64,000 nucleotides of DNA from Trichoplax sp. H2 (taxonomy: Eukaryota; Placozoa; Uniplacotomia; Trichoplacea): positions 1 through 64,000 of the forward strand of contig NOWV01000238.1 in assembly GCA_003344405.1 (NCBI GenBank). The letters run 5' to 3'. Made by a program: the position numbers and the translations under genes. The notes under the pieces were generated by a model, which saw nothing but the letters and a program-made list of their open reading frames with translations, did no database searches and was not told where the DNA came from. Shown here piece by piece: positions 25,046 to 35,589 of the stretch; the stretch's first letter is position 1, and every line of letters starts with the position of its first letter.

Positions 25046-26953
25046 TTACGTTACCCTTACGATATTCTGTCATCTACTATATTTGAATTTCTTCCGTCGT
25101 CGGTCTAAATCTAACAACGGCTAAAGTAGTTACGCTTATTTATTAGTCCTACTGTAGCTTACATACTAATATGATGTGCGTACTGTACTGTAAGCCGAAT
25201 ATTATTTATTTCTATCGTAGCGACATGGCGACACTAATATTTAAAATTGGAGAAGCTTAATTGTATTTATGTATTTATAGATTAGACGTATGGCTTTGAG
25301 TGTTGTCTAGCAACGTCTGAATGATAGTGTCTCTCGTTAGCATCCCGAACATATCTATGAATATAATTTACGTAAATGCTCTCGTATGGAGGGAAAGATG
25401 CCTTACTTTTATCGGTACACTTTTAAGTTGACTATACTTTATTCAATGTTACTGAGAAATAGATCGACCAGACAGACATTTGCTCCTTATATCATTGCTA
25501 AAGTTATAAATAAGTTTGCCGATATCAGAAAATGTCAATGTAAATTAACCCTGCTCAAAACAAGAAATTTTTTGATCGGTATTATTTACATAAGTGCATA
25601 TTTTTTATTAACTAAAGGCTAAGAGTCATTAATTCGAAATAGGCTTTAGAAGGCATATACCTACCATGTACATTTGTACAATGGTACCGTAATCAAAATG
25701 AATGATATACTTGCATCTTGTATCAAATATAATGTGATAGTTATTAACTGTACTGATCATATTGTTTCAAATTTTTTGACTGTAGATCAATGTACTGTAC
25801 TGTCTTCTTAACGTACAGTATATACGAGTATATATATATGTATTATAGTGTGATTCATTATCTGTGCTTGCTTCCTGAAATTAATAAAGAATGTAGCTGT
25901 ATTTCTAGCCATACGATGAAACGAGTACTTTAGCAAAATTTTTGAAAGACATTTTACCACCAATGTATCCTATAATAATCATGATTTCAAAGAATATAAT
26001 TTAGATTCTGACAAAATGGAATCATTTGCTAGCATCACAATATTGACAATACTGACTTAAATAAGTTCTTAAGGTGCTTTTGATTGCAGTATGTTTCATA
26101 TACACTGTACTATATACATACAGTACACTACCGTTGCCATTCGTACGCAAAGAAAAATCATACACAATAACGTCAGACTATTACATCAAGTTCTAATGAT
26201 TGAAATTCTTTATTACAATGAAGATGTTATATACATTGATAAGAATACAGTACAAATAATCTAATATCACACGCTGAAAAGTAACTACTGTATTTAACAA
26301 GGGTAAAACAAGGCAGTTGCATGTTATAGACCACAAAACATGAATTTGGTATTGATGTCTAGCTAAACCTTAATAAGAAATGAAGTAAATAATACTGCAC
26401 TAACAAAACAGTGAAGCGCTATATAGCACTTAAAAGTACTATATGATTGATTTATACGTAAAAGTATTTGATCAAAAGTCTATAGTTAAGAGGAAAATCT
26501 TACATATATAAATAAAACGTCAATCTGATTTATAAACTACAGTAAGCTGAGATGGATACGATACAAAAGATCATCATTTTTAGTTATTGAATGGATTAGG
26601 GTCACAATACATTTTATAATAATGATGATTCTGCCCATAGTTATAAGTGCCAATTATTAATATTTAGGTGTTTCTTTGAATGATTATACAGCTGGGCTCA
26701 CTGTGCATAATGATTAATTACTTAAACTCAAATTTTCGATATAATCCACAGGGATCAAATTGTACATGATTTTTATATACATCCACTTCATAACGACTGC
26801 AATTTACTCTCAATGATGCTAAAGCTACAAATGTTCCTTGGGAATTGTAGTTAAATTCAAAAATTAGCGATTGGTACTATATAAGATTACTCCATGATCG
26901 CGTCATAATACATGTCCAGAAAAAATCCAAATTGGTGGCTGTGTAAGACTGTA
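25046..26953. other. Intergenic region and probable RBFOX 3' UTR
   Basis: AT-rich DNA between the + gene ending at 25045 and the minus-strand RBFOX stop at 26954. TTTATT at 26209-26214 is a minus-strand AATAAA, a possible RBFOX poly(A) signal about 740 bases after the stop. A 78-codon + frame from 25386 lacks splice or family support. Several TACTGTA motifs and an (AT)n run lie near 25790-25845. Confidence 0.4.
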
Positions 26954-29382
26954 TTAATAGGGTGCATAGCGGTAACCCGAAGATGAATTATTATTCCTGT
27001 AATTAGCACCCTAAAAATTAAGCTGATTGTAAGTCTCCAAGCAACTACAATTTAGGAATTGAAATCAATTATTGATAAAAATCTTACATGATGGTATGAT
27101 GATGGATTATAATGATCTCCATAATTTTCATAATAATGTTGATCAGAGGCCCCGGGCCTATGTCCTCTAAAATCTCCGTAATCATTAACATCCCGACCAT
27201 ATCTAAATTAGAAATTTAGGGATAAAACAAAAATATTTGTAAATCAAATTGGAGCAAGTGCAATAACTGTAAAAAATTTTACGATTCCTGCGATCTAAAT
27301 ATTTACAATGTAGCAACTGCACTGTGACCAGACATCTACTTACCCGTAAGACTGATAATGGGGATTATATTCGTACATATGAGATGGGTATGGTTGTTCA
27401 TAAGGTGGCATCATCTACAGCAACAATTCATACGATTTATGAATATAATTAAGAAAAAGTTTAAAATAATATTTGCATTCACTTGTCTCACATTTGAATT
27501 GTATGAGGGTGGCGCACGACCATGCTGCTCTCTGTAGGAATCGTAGCCACCGCGTCCTCCTGTCCAACGTCTACCACCACCTCTGCCTGTAAATGGCAAA
27601 AATAAAGCGTTCATTTTAGTAACGCACAATCTTTGATAATTCAGGGTGTAATTTAGAAATTATCTCATTCATAGAAGTCATGTAGCATAAATAAAATATA
27701 TTTAAAACTTGACTACCTCCACGTCCACGCGGTGCATTGAAAGCTTTAGGAGTCGCATAATTTACCTGTAAATGTATTCAATTTCATAACTAAGTAAAGC
27801 GTAACCAACAAGCTAATATTATGATATCGCCATTACAGTATATATCTAAAGTATCTTACAAGTTAGTATACTACTTTTCTTTTTTTATGATAAATTAACT
27901 GAGGTATCCCCATTTACGTCACTTCAAGCCTTTACCTCCAATATTCTGCCGTCCACGGATTTACCGTGTATATCCTCTTTAGCACCTTTAGCATCTTCCG
28001 GGTTGATAAATGTTACAAAACCAAATCCCTATACGGGAACAAGCAAAGTCAATAAATCACTTTGCTAATTAATACATTCAGTCATTACTTATAATGCTAA
28101 CAACCATCATCGCTGGAGGCTACCTCAAGCTAGCTTTGAGTAAATCAATAACTAAGTTCTAACAAAGAATTATGATACGGTTAAGCAGCTACATGGGTAT
28201 AAACGATTTGGAGGTAGATTTTCATATTTTAAATGAATAGTTATACTGTTCTATACACCGGACTACGCTCAAACTACAATTCTATCAAATGTCGCTCCCT
28301 TAAATCTAGAATAGCAAAATAGTGCACTAAAGTTCCATAAAATACTATCCGTGAAGATAACATCCTATCCATTCATTGTGCCTTTACTCACTTTCGATCC
28401 TCTTTCATTAAAAATAATTTCTACGTCTTCAATGTTACCAAATCGCTGAAAGTGTAAATGCATCAATAATTACCATTACAGTATAGTCTGATTATCTTTA
28501 AAAATTATTCCATGAGCCATCAGTTTCTTTTAACTAGATATTGCATTAATTTTGTATCAATTGCTAATTAGATGATAACATGACTCCTGTATTATCATTA
28601 CGTCAGTTCTAGACTTTTGTGACCACTGCTAATTTAAAAGACTAAGGTGACTCCTGCACTATCACTTTGTAAATAATTTAGTTTAGATTAAATCGATCAG
28701 TAGTTGCAAGATTAAACTCAATTCATGTTATCATTGAGTCAATTCTAGAGGAACTAGTTCAGACGCAAAATTGTGTAGTTCTGCTAAATTATCGCTAATG
28801 CACTGAGATAATAGTTAATGCTAGCTACACTACCAAAATATCCAACTAACCTCAAACATATTTCGTAAATCTCCATCACGATATCGAAATGGAATATTGC
28901 TAACATGTAACCTTCTGTGATTCGAGGCATCATCATCCTTTGCTGGCCATTTTCCTTGTTTGGGTGCTTGTGATTGATAAGAATCATGGGGCTTATCCCA
29001 TTGCTGCTCTTGATACGTGTATCCAGCCTGATCATTGTGAGGTTCTTGATGGCTGTGATTCCAGTTTGTCTCTGTTGGTGATTTCTATTCATGAATTGGT
29101 ATAATTGTACGAAGAAATCAAATAAGACATTACTGTAAGAATTGCGGATTACAATCAAAAATTAATCGAAATTAGAACAGAAAAAAATCTTGTTATGATA
29201 CTGTTGTTATAATATCTTATTAATTATGACTTTCGTATTGACATAAAAGTTAACTAGCATGTAGCAGTAAGTGCCATAATTCTAACTTTGTGATGTTGAA
29301 ATAATTGAATGGAAATAAACATAGTAATTCAATATCCTTTACAGGCACCATCGTGTCCATAGGCACAGTGAAACGTAGCCAT
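26954..29382 (-). CDS. RBFOX: RBFOX-family splicing regulator
   Basis: Sequence-specific (UGCAUG) RNA-binding regulator of alternative splicing. Exons, 5' to 3': a tentative first exon 29382-29349 (MATFHCAYGH), about 29084 (or 29071) to 28851, 28445-28392, 28028-27936, 27765-27717, 27586-27483, 27414-27344, 27202-27088, 27010-26954. The eight firm exons total 777 nt (258 aa plus stop). The single RRM has RNP2 LHVSNI and RNP1 KGFGFVTF with the family's NIPFRYRD and VEIIFNERGSK stretches. It is followed by PRGRGG and RRWTGGRGG boxes, a Tyr-rich segment and the ending GYRYAPY, matching the FOX-1 C-terminus. A Gln/His-rich N-terminal part precedes the RRM. The exact acceptor of exon 2 and the first exon are uncertain. 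The family assignment is secure; placozoan-type animals would have this single-RRM form without typical muscle or neurons. Confidence 0.92.
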
Positions 29383-29806
29383 CACTTCCAATTAAAGACA
29401 ACTTGATCTATTTTTTAGTTAGATGTACCCGTATGCCATGAAAATTTTGAACCCTTTATTCGTTACGAAGGGAAATTGATAAAAACTGTGTTTCATTGCA
29501 GTACATCGTGTTATGAAATCCATTAGTTACACCATCTACATATTTTGCCGGTCGTTACATTGTACAGTGTGTATTCGTATCTATCTAACCCTCTATCGCC
29601 TCAAAGCTTACTTTATCATCATATTTTCGACAGAAATATGATAAAACAAGTACTATTCTATTTAAGGAAGACATTATAAACCCAATTACAGTTTTGTTGA
29701 TTTTACCTATAACACCACGGCTAATTGATAAAGGATTCGATGATCTGTTACATTGTCACTTTATGTTATATCACACTGCAGTATCTGCAAGTGTTCAGTT
29801 AAAAGG

Positions 29807-30405
29807 ATGGATATTTTGGCGTTGATTACAGTCAAAGATGAGCATTTCACCAAGGAAAACCTCTCTTCTCTTTATTACCAGGTACTATAGTTTGTTCGAA
29901 ATTTACGATGATCCATACTTTCAATCAAAACTGTATTCTATCTAGTAGAAGTATCGCTAACTATAAATTACACCCCAGTTTAAGGCGTTATCAGAGTATT
30001 AGTATAAAGAACATCGCAATTTTATCGGCAGCTTATATTCAATGAGGGTATAAATCCTCTACACATACAGAAAATGGGATTGAACAGACTATACATCTTG
30101 CTAATTATTGTAAAACTGACTACTCTATAAATCTCCCGTCCCAATGCAATTCTACATTGACCAGTCAGTATTATCTACCACGATAACGCTGTGTCATTTT
30201 GGGGGAGTATTCTTATTCCGGTAGTAGTCTACCACTACATCATATCTCGCGTCTTCTAGCAAGTAGCAATAAGAAGTATACGTGTACGTAGATGTAATCG
30301 AATAGATTGAATAAGTACAAGTAGTTCAAATTTCAATTTCAGATATGGCATTATTCCATGCATCTAAAAATGAGATTGACTTTCTGGAAAGATAGATGTA
30401 CTTGA
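29807..30405 (+). CDS. Possible small two-exon gene
   Basis: Exon 1 is 29807-29881 (MDILALITVKDEHF to SSLYYQ, donor GTACTA). Exon 2 starts at 30343 after a strong TTTCAATTTCAG acceptor in phase 0 (IWHYSMHLKMRLTFWKDRCT) and stops at 30403-30405. The product would be 45 residues. The first exon has coding-like composition and the acceptor is good, but no family is recognised and the length is small. Confidence 0.25.
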
Positions 30406-31151
30406 TGTCTCATAAACTGATCATGAAACTACATGAGAGATTCAAGAAATGTTGTAGAATTATTATATTTAAACTTGTAGTCTAGAAAAGCAAGAATGTC
30501 AAGTTTCAAGGGTTAATGTTATCCACTAGAACTCTTGTTCTAACTGCAGGTCGATCAAGTCGTATGTTGTGTAGGAGTAAAATGCTCATCAACTGAGTTA
30601 TAAAGACTTTAAGCTCATTATGGAAGTGGTGGACAAAATTTCTTCCATAACGTTATTATCATAAAAGTATAAGGTAAGAGGGTTGATCTCCTTGTCTCGC
30701 TGGATCTACATATTCTTCAATTAGTGTAATGTCATACTAAAATCATCTCAATATGGCTATACTATATAGAATTGGTTGATCCCTGCCTTACTAGTCGACG
30801 TTGTCATTGAATAAATGTGATCGGAATGACGTTTACTTAAGTAAAATGTGCTAGGTTAGAGGGTTTATGTCTCTCTTTTCTCCTATCCTATCCAAATCAT
30901 CTGATGATCGCATAGACTCATTGATCTCGATTCTACTACGTGCATGCATTCCGTATTTTCATAGAGTAGATGGGAAGATGTACCTCGTCTTGATTTTAAT
31001 GAAAACATACAAGGTTAAAGGATATCGTTATGGGTTACTCTTGATCTCCTCTTTGAATGATGTGTCTTTTTTTTTTCTACCATCTGAGTCAATGTGATCC
31101 AGCGCTAACGTCTATCAAATCGATTACAGCAGGGAAATTATCTCAAGGTGA
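30406..31151. other. Gene-poor, weakly repetitive DNA
   Basis: Blocks resembling GGTTAGAGGGTTTATGTCTC recur (about 30675, 30853 and 31010), spaced about 160-180 bp. No exon was accepted here. Confidence 0.35.
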
Positions 31152-32117
31152 TTACGACACGTTGATCGTTTTTGTGCTACCGGATATGTGATGCAAGATC
31201 GATTGGTGAATAGACAGTACTGTGATGGGTATAATATTGATTTTAGCCTTGCAAAGAGGACAATATAGTCCATGATACGATTGATCATGGTGGGGTATTT
31301 TCTATTTAGCTGTACTGAAAAGAATAAAATGATGATGATGGTAGCATCCAATGTTGAACATGGTTTTACTAGGGATAATGTGATTGAATGATTTTGCCAT
31401 CGTGTTGATGGGATCTTGAAGTGGTAGCATCATCAACCAATGGAGAAGGAGAATGATGTTGAAATGTTAAGTAAAGATTACTTGTCTCCATCATGACAAT
31501 GATGAAAAAGATTTAGCATTGAAATCAAGTTGATTAACCTACCATGATATTGATTAATTAATAATTGTACTGTTGGAATAGAGAGTCATGTCAATGATGT
31601 TATTGTGCAGTGATGACGATGATACTTGAAGTTGATTCTGATGTTGAACTGTAGAGTAAAGATTACTTGTCTCCATCATGGTGATGATGAAGATTTAGCA
31701 TGGAAATAAAGTTGATTAACCTACCATGATACGATTGATTAATGAATAATTCTAGCGTTGGATAAAGATAGAGGTCAATGATGTTATTGAGCAATGATGA
31801 CGATGATGCTTGAACTTTATTCTACTGATTGGTGTAGCTTTAGGCTAGATTGTCAACTATTCCATCGAACACAATAGTGATGGAGTGTTGGCGTTGCTTA
31901 CCGCATTGTCCGATTGTGCCCCCATTTGAGATGATTCTTCTTGATTGATTTGATCTACGTTATCGCTCCCTTCTTCAAGATTAGAAGAGGAATTGATGAC
32001 AGATACAATCTTTTTAGTCGTTAACGAATCGGGAAGGGATGCTCGTTCACTGGGTAAGTCTCCATCGAGCCCAGGGATAACTGAAATTCTGCTCTCAGCT
32101 GTTGGAACTGACGACAT
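31152..32117 (-). CDS. Unrecognised Ser/acidic protein, first exon plus a tentative second
   Basis: Exon 1 is 32117-31902: ATG, 72 codons, then an excellent GCG|GTAAGC donor. It starts MSSVPTAESRISVIPG and becomes acidic and Gln/Asn-rich (SNLEEGSDNVDQINQEE). It is therefore probably disordered. A phase-compatible continuation is 31301-31152 (acceptor TAAATAG after a T-rich tract), containing HGLYCPLCKAKI, a Cys-X2-Cys pair, and then a stop. The second exon lies in repeat-bearing DNA and is weak. The start lies next to a TACAGTA array (32281-32395), like other gene starts here. No family is recognised. Confidence 0.35.
31455..31824. repeat. 185-bp tandem duplication
   Basis: Two copies, about 31455-31639 and 31640-31824, share GATGTTGAANTGTNNAGTAAAG, TTACTTGTCTCCATCATG, AGTTGATTAACCTACCATGA and TCAATGATGTTATTG. 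They lie within the intron of the candidate minus-strand gene. Confidence 0.75.
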
Positions 32118-32274
32118 GATGATCAGCGGATTCGTCGCGATGGATGTTGGATGTATCACGTGAAGGCGAGTTGGACAGCTCCTTTGTACAGTGGATGGAT
32201 GGATCACGTGGCCTTTCTACAGTGCCCAAGCATTCACGCGGTCTACAGTACTTTTCATTGTCTCCTTTTCTTTC

Positions 32275-32420
32275 CTGGCTACAGTACTGTACTGTACAGT
32301 ACTGTACAGTAACTGGACACAGGTACAGTACCACTGTCCAGGAGTAATGTCGGTCCGAAGATTGCAAACAGTAAAATCAGCAGACTAGATACAGTAAGTA
32401 GACATACAATATAGAATACT
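32275..32420. repeat. TACAGTACTGTA palindromic array
   Basis: The core at about 32280-32312 is an uninterrupted alternation of TACAGTAC and TGTACTGTA, able to fold into a long hairpin. More copies lie to about 32420. It sits 160-300 bp upstream of the minus-strand start at 32117. Confidence 0.75.
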
Positions 32421-32578
32421 GTATGAAATAATGACGAATCTGAATGAAACGATTATTCTCAAACTCCCAACAAGTAAACGATGGACGGAGAGGCGACTGC
32501 AAACTCATACTACTGTACTGTCTTTCCTTTCCTTTCATGAATACAGTTGTATTCCCCTACTATCAACTCATTTTTTGG

Positions 32579-33477
32579 ACCTCGATGGTGTCCGTCTGTC
32601 CGTATACGATCGTCTTTCAACAATGTCATGATGGGATAACCTGTCCCATGGGTCCATTGTCCATCCATGTGCCAATCCAACTCGGAGTTTCCTTCGAGTT
32701 GTTCTGGACGCCGATTAGCTGTAGTCAGGTCTAGCTGTAGTCCTTGAGTGTACAGTACGCTGTACAGTGTGTAGAATTGCTTTCAGATGAATCAGTGCAT
32801 ATTTTGATGGCTTACTGTATAGTATTTTATTGGAAAACCCGTCAAAAACTGTGTACTGTATAGGTTATCCAGTTTTGCCTCGATTGCGTCCATCTGTCCG
32901 TATACTGTCGTGTTCAATCAATGTCATGATGGGACAACCTGTCTTAGTCCAACTGTCCATTGTCCATCAATGGAGCAATCCAACTCGCGCTTTCCTTTGA
33001 GTTGTTCTGGACGCCCTGAGTATACAGTACACTGTACAGTGTGTAGAATTGCTTTCTGATGAATCACTGCATATTTTGATGGCTTACTGTACAGTATTTC
33101 ATTGGAAAACCCGTCAAAAACTGTATACTGTACACTATGTGTTATCCAGTTTTGCCTCGATTGCATCCATCTGTCCGTCTACTGTCGTGTTTCAAATCAC
33201 TTTCAATCAATGTCATGATGGGACAACCTGTCCCATGTGTCCAACTGTCCATTGTCCATCAATGGAGCAATCCAACTCGCGCTTTCCTTTGAGTTGTTCT
33301 GGACGCCGATTGGCTGTAGTCCCTGAGTTGTACAGTACTGTACAGTCTACAGTCTACAGTGTGTAGAATTTCTTTCACACAGTACTGTACAATCAGTGCA
33401 TATTCTTATGGCTTACTCTTGAGAAAACGCGTAAAATAAAATTAAAATTTTATAGGTGTTATCCAGTTTAGATCGTA
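32579..33477. repeat. Three-copy tandem array, unit ~280-320 bp
   Basis: The copies are about 32579-32878, 32879-33157 and 33158-33477. Each contains CTCGATTGC-TCCATCTGTCCGT, TGTCATGATGGGACAACCTG, CCATTGTCCATCAATGGAGC, GAGTTGTTCTGGACGCC, a TACAGTAC palindrome cluster, GTGTAGAATTGCTTTC and GTTATCCAGTTTTGCC. Several ORFs appear in the array on both strands, but they shift frame between copies, so they are not treated as genes. Confidence 0.85.
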
Positions 33478-33499
33478 TGATTTGTTTTTTAAAATCTGC

Positions 33500-33945
33500 A
33501 TTGAATTTCTATACCCTGTACTGTACTGTACTGTACTAGACAGTACTATAAAGTACGACGTGATCCCATACTGTACATTCGATTTGACAATTTTTGCTGC
33601 AATTTGTACAAAGGGATTGCCAATGCACGGTTTGAATATGTACGGATTGCTCTTGACTTAGCAGGTAACCTTCTATAATGAGAATCAGAGACCTACCTAT
33701 TGATCTTTTTGAAGCGTTTTACTATTCAAACATATCCAAGAAAATGCATTACATACTAGTAGTACAGTACTCTACTCTACTGTATTACTCTTTGAATAAT
33801 CGCATGAAATTTGAGGTGCAGACTCCTAGAATAATGTATCATCGTTTAAGCTGTTTACGCTGAGTATCTGAGGAATCGGGGTTATTATGGCTGGGCCTAC
33901 TGTACAGTCTTGCTACAGTACTGTACTGTACTGTACTGTCACCAC
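33500..33945. repeat. Palindrome arrays upstream of the GNAT gene
   Basis: (TACTG)n-type arrays lie at about 33518-33545 and 33908-33940, with scattered single copies between them. The second array ends about 65 bp before the GNAT start codon. Confidence 0.7.
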
Positions 33946-34007
33946 CTCGCCACTTTCCCTACAGTAGACCTCGACTGCACTTGCACTCCATCAGGTGCAA
34001 CATCAAC

Positions 34008-34439
34008 ATGGAAGTTGTTGCTATCAAAGAACCTCAAGATATCATCAAATGCTTTGATGCTTATAAAGAACTTCGACCACACTTAGTAGATGCAGAATCA
34101 TTTGTTAATCAAGTTATCCAACAACAGAAAGAAGGCTATACCATATGTGCCATTTTCGATCAAGACGATCCCAATGCAGCCGCTGCGGTCATTGGTTATC
34201 GTGATATGACCACTCTTGCATGGGGAAAATGTATTTATATTGATGATTTATCAACGCGTTCTGTTCATCGTCAGAAAGGCTATGGCAGTACACTACTTCA
34301 ACATGTAAACAAATTAGCCAAACACCAAGGCTATGCCATGCTTCACCTCGATACTGGATACACACGCCATGACGCTCATCGTGTCTATTTACGCAACGGC
34401 TTCCAATTTTCTTATCATCATCTTAGCTTGCAATATTAA
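34008..34439 (+). CDS. Intronless GNAT-family N-acetyltransferase
   Basis: Predicted acetyl-CoA-dependent N-acetyltransferase, 143 aa in a single exon, stop at 34437-34439. The ATG at 34008 is used; an in-frame upstream TTG at 33981 would not start translation in a eukaryote. Acetyl-CoA motif A is clear: YIDDLSTRSVHRQKGYGSTLL, with the R/Q-x-x-G-x-G loop at residues 88-93. The C-terminal part (LHLDTGYTRHDAHRVYLRNGF) has the motif B pattern common in bacterial and fungal GNATs of this size. The substrate cannot be predicted. It is the only complete, clearly family-assigned gene in the window without introns, which raises the possibility of horizontal transfer or retrocopying. A TACTGTA array lies just upstream. 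Confidence 0.85.
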   Translation: MEVVAIKEPQDIIKCFDAYKELRPHLVDAESFVNQVIQQQKEGYTICAIFDQDDPNAAAAVIGYRDMTTLAWGKCIYIDDLSTRSVHRQKGYGSTLLQHVNKLAKHQGYAMLHLDTGYTRHDAHRVYLRNGFQFSYHHLSLQY

Positions 34440-35589
34440 CAGTGACAATTCCGCCTCACTAGCTCCATCCATTTCAATAGGATGACAGTAATGCTATACT
34501 GAATAATGACAGTCTAGCATACCATTAAAAGAAAATACAATTATGGTAATAGCAATATTCATCCACTATTTATCACCATCATAAGATATTGTAAATCTTA
34601 ATAGTAATCGTCGAAAACTTTCAAAATTGTACACTCTTTCATGAAAAATGACGGATTGACTAGAATTATAGTAAGAATGCGCATGCACGAACTCAAGTTC
34701 GATAGGGCCCTTGCTGTCAGAGCAACAAGTAGAGCTCTCTATTGCTGAGACTGCTGCCAATGATGGATGCACAGTATAATCAGTTCAATTAAAGTAATCT
34801 TATTAATTAATCCTCATCGACTGTACGCACGTATTACAAATTTCATCGATATGCTATACTTACTGTACCATCCATCTACGTTAGCAGTGAAATCATTGCT
34901 ATAATGCATACTGAGCACGAAAATAGGTAGAGAGTATGCAATAATAAAAATATGTTCTAAACGCATCTTCTGATTCAACTTCAACTCTACCTATTTAATC
35001 ACGCTGGATATTTCGACATAGTGGTATCAGTGAAAGTTTATTGAACTGTAATGAAATATAGTATCCAGATCTGTTTTAATAAAGGCTTTATACAATATTG
35101 CAATCTGTGGTGATTACCATATTAAATTATTATTCTTCAAAATATCTATAATGCATCAGCACAGAGGAAAAAGCACCTGTTTTTCTCTTTTACCTCTACG
35201 TGCATGAGTTTGGGTTATCTATCTTTCTGTTTATCTAGAGAGTATCATTACCCTACTGTATAGACATGATTAATTAAACAACATTTTATACATACCATAG
35301 CTTTATCCACTTAACATCATATTAAGTATTCATTCTACAAATTAGCAATATACAAGCAGTGACACAATTCCATATAGCAAAGATGTAAAAGTTAAAGTAG
35401 CTTTAAAAGAATAAAAAGTACAGTACAATAATAGCATTATTGCAGTTTCAGAACTCAAAATTAGAATACCATTTTTTATAAAATTTGCAAAAATCAATTA
35501 GACAAATAGATGAAATATAAATAAATTTATAGTGATCTTTTAGAGACATTTAAATAGCATGTGATCAAAATCGATTATAATTATGCCCT
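34440..35589. other. Intergenic, convergent gene ends
   Basis: AT-rich DNA between the GNAT stop and the 3' end of MFSD11 copy A. Short minus and plus frames are present but lack splice or family support. No strong repeat was seen. Confidence 0.45.

Noticed and set aside
25386-25622. 78-codon + frame starting MEGKMPYFYR
   Set aside because: No homology, no flanking exon with good sites, and AT-rich codon drift typical of a chance frame.
32095-33366. Several 60-105 codon frames in the tandem array
   Set aside because: The reading frame is not conserved between repeat copies and composition reflects the TACTGT repeat, so they are not genes.
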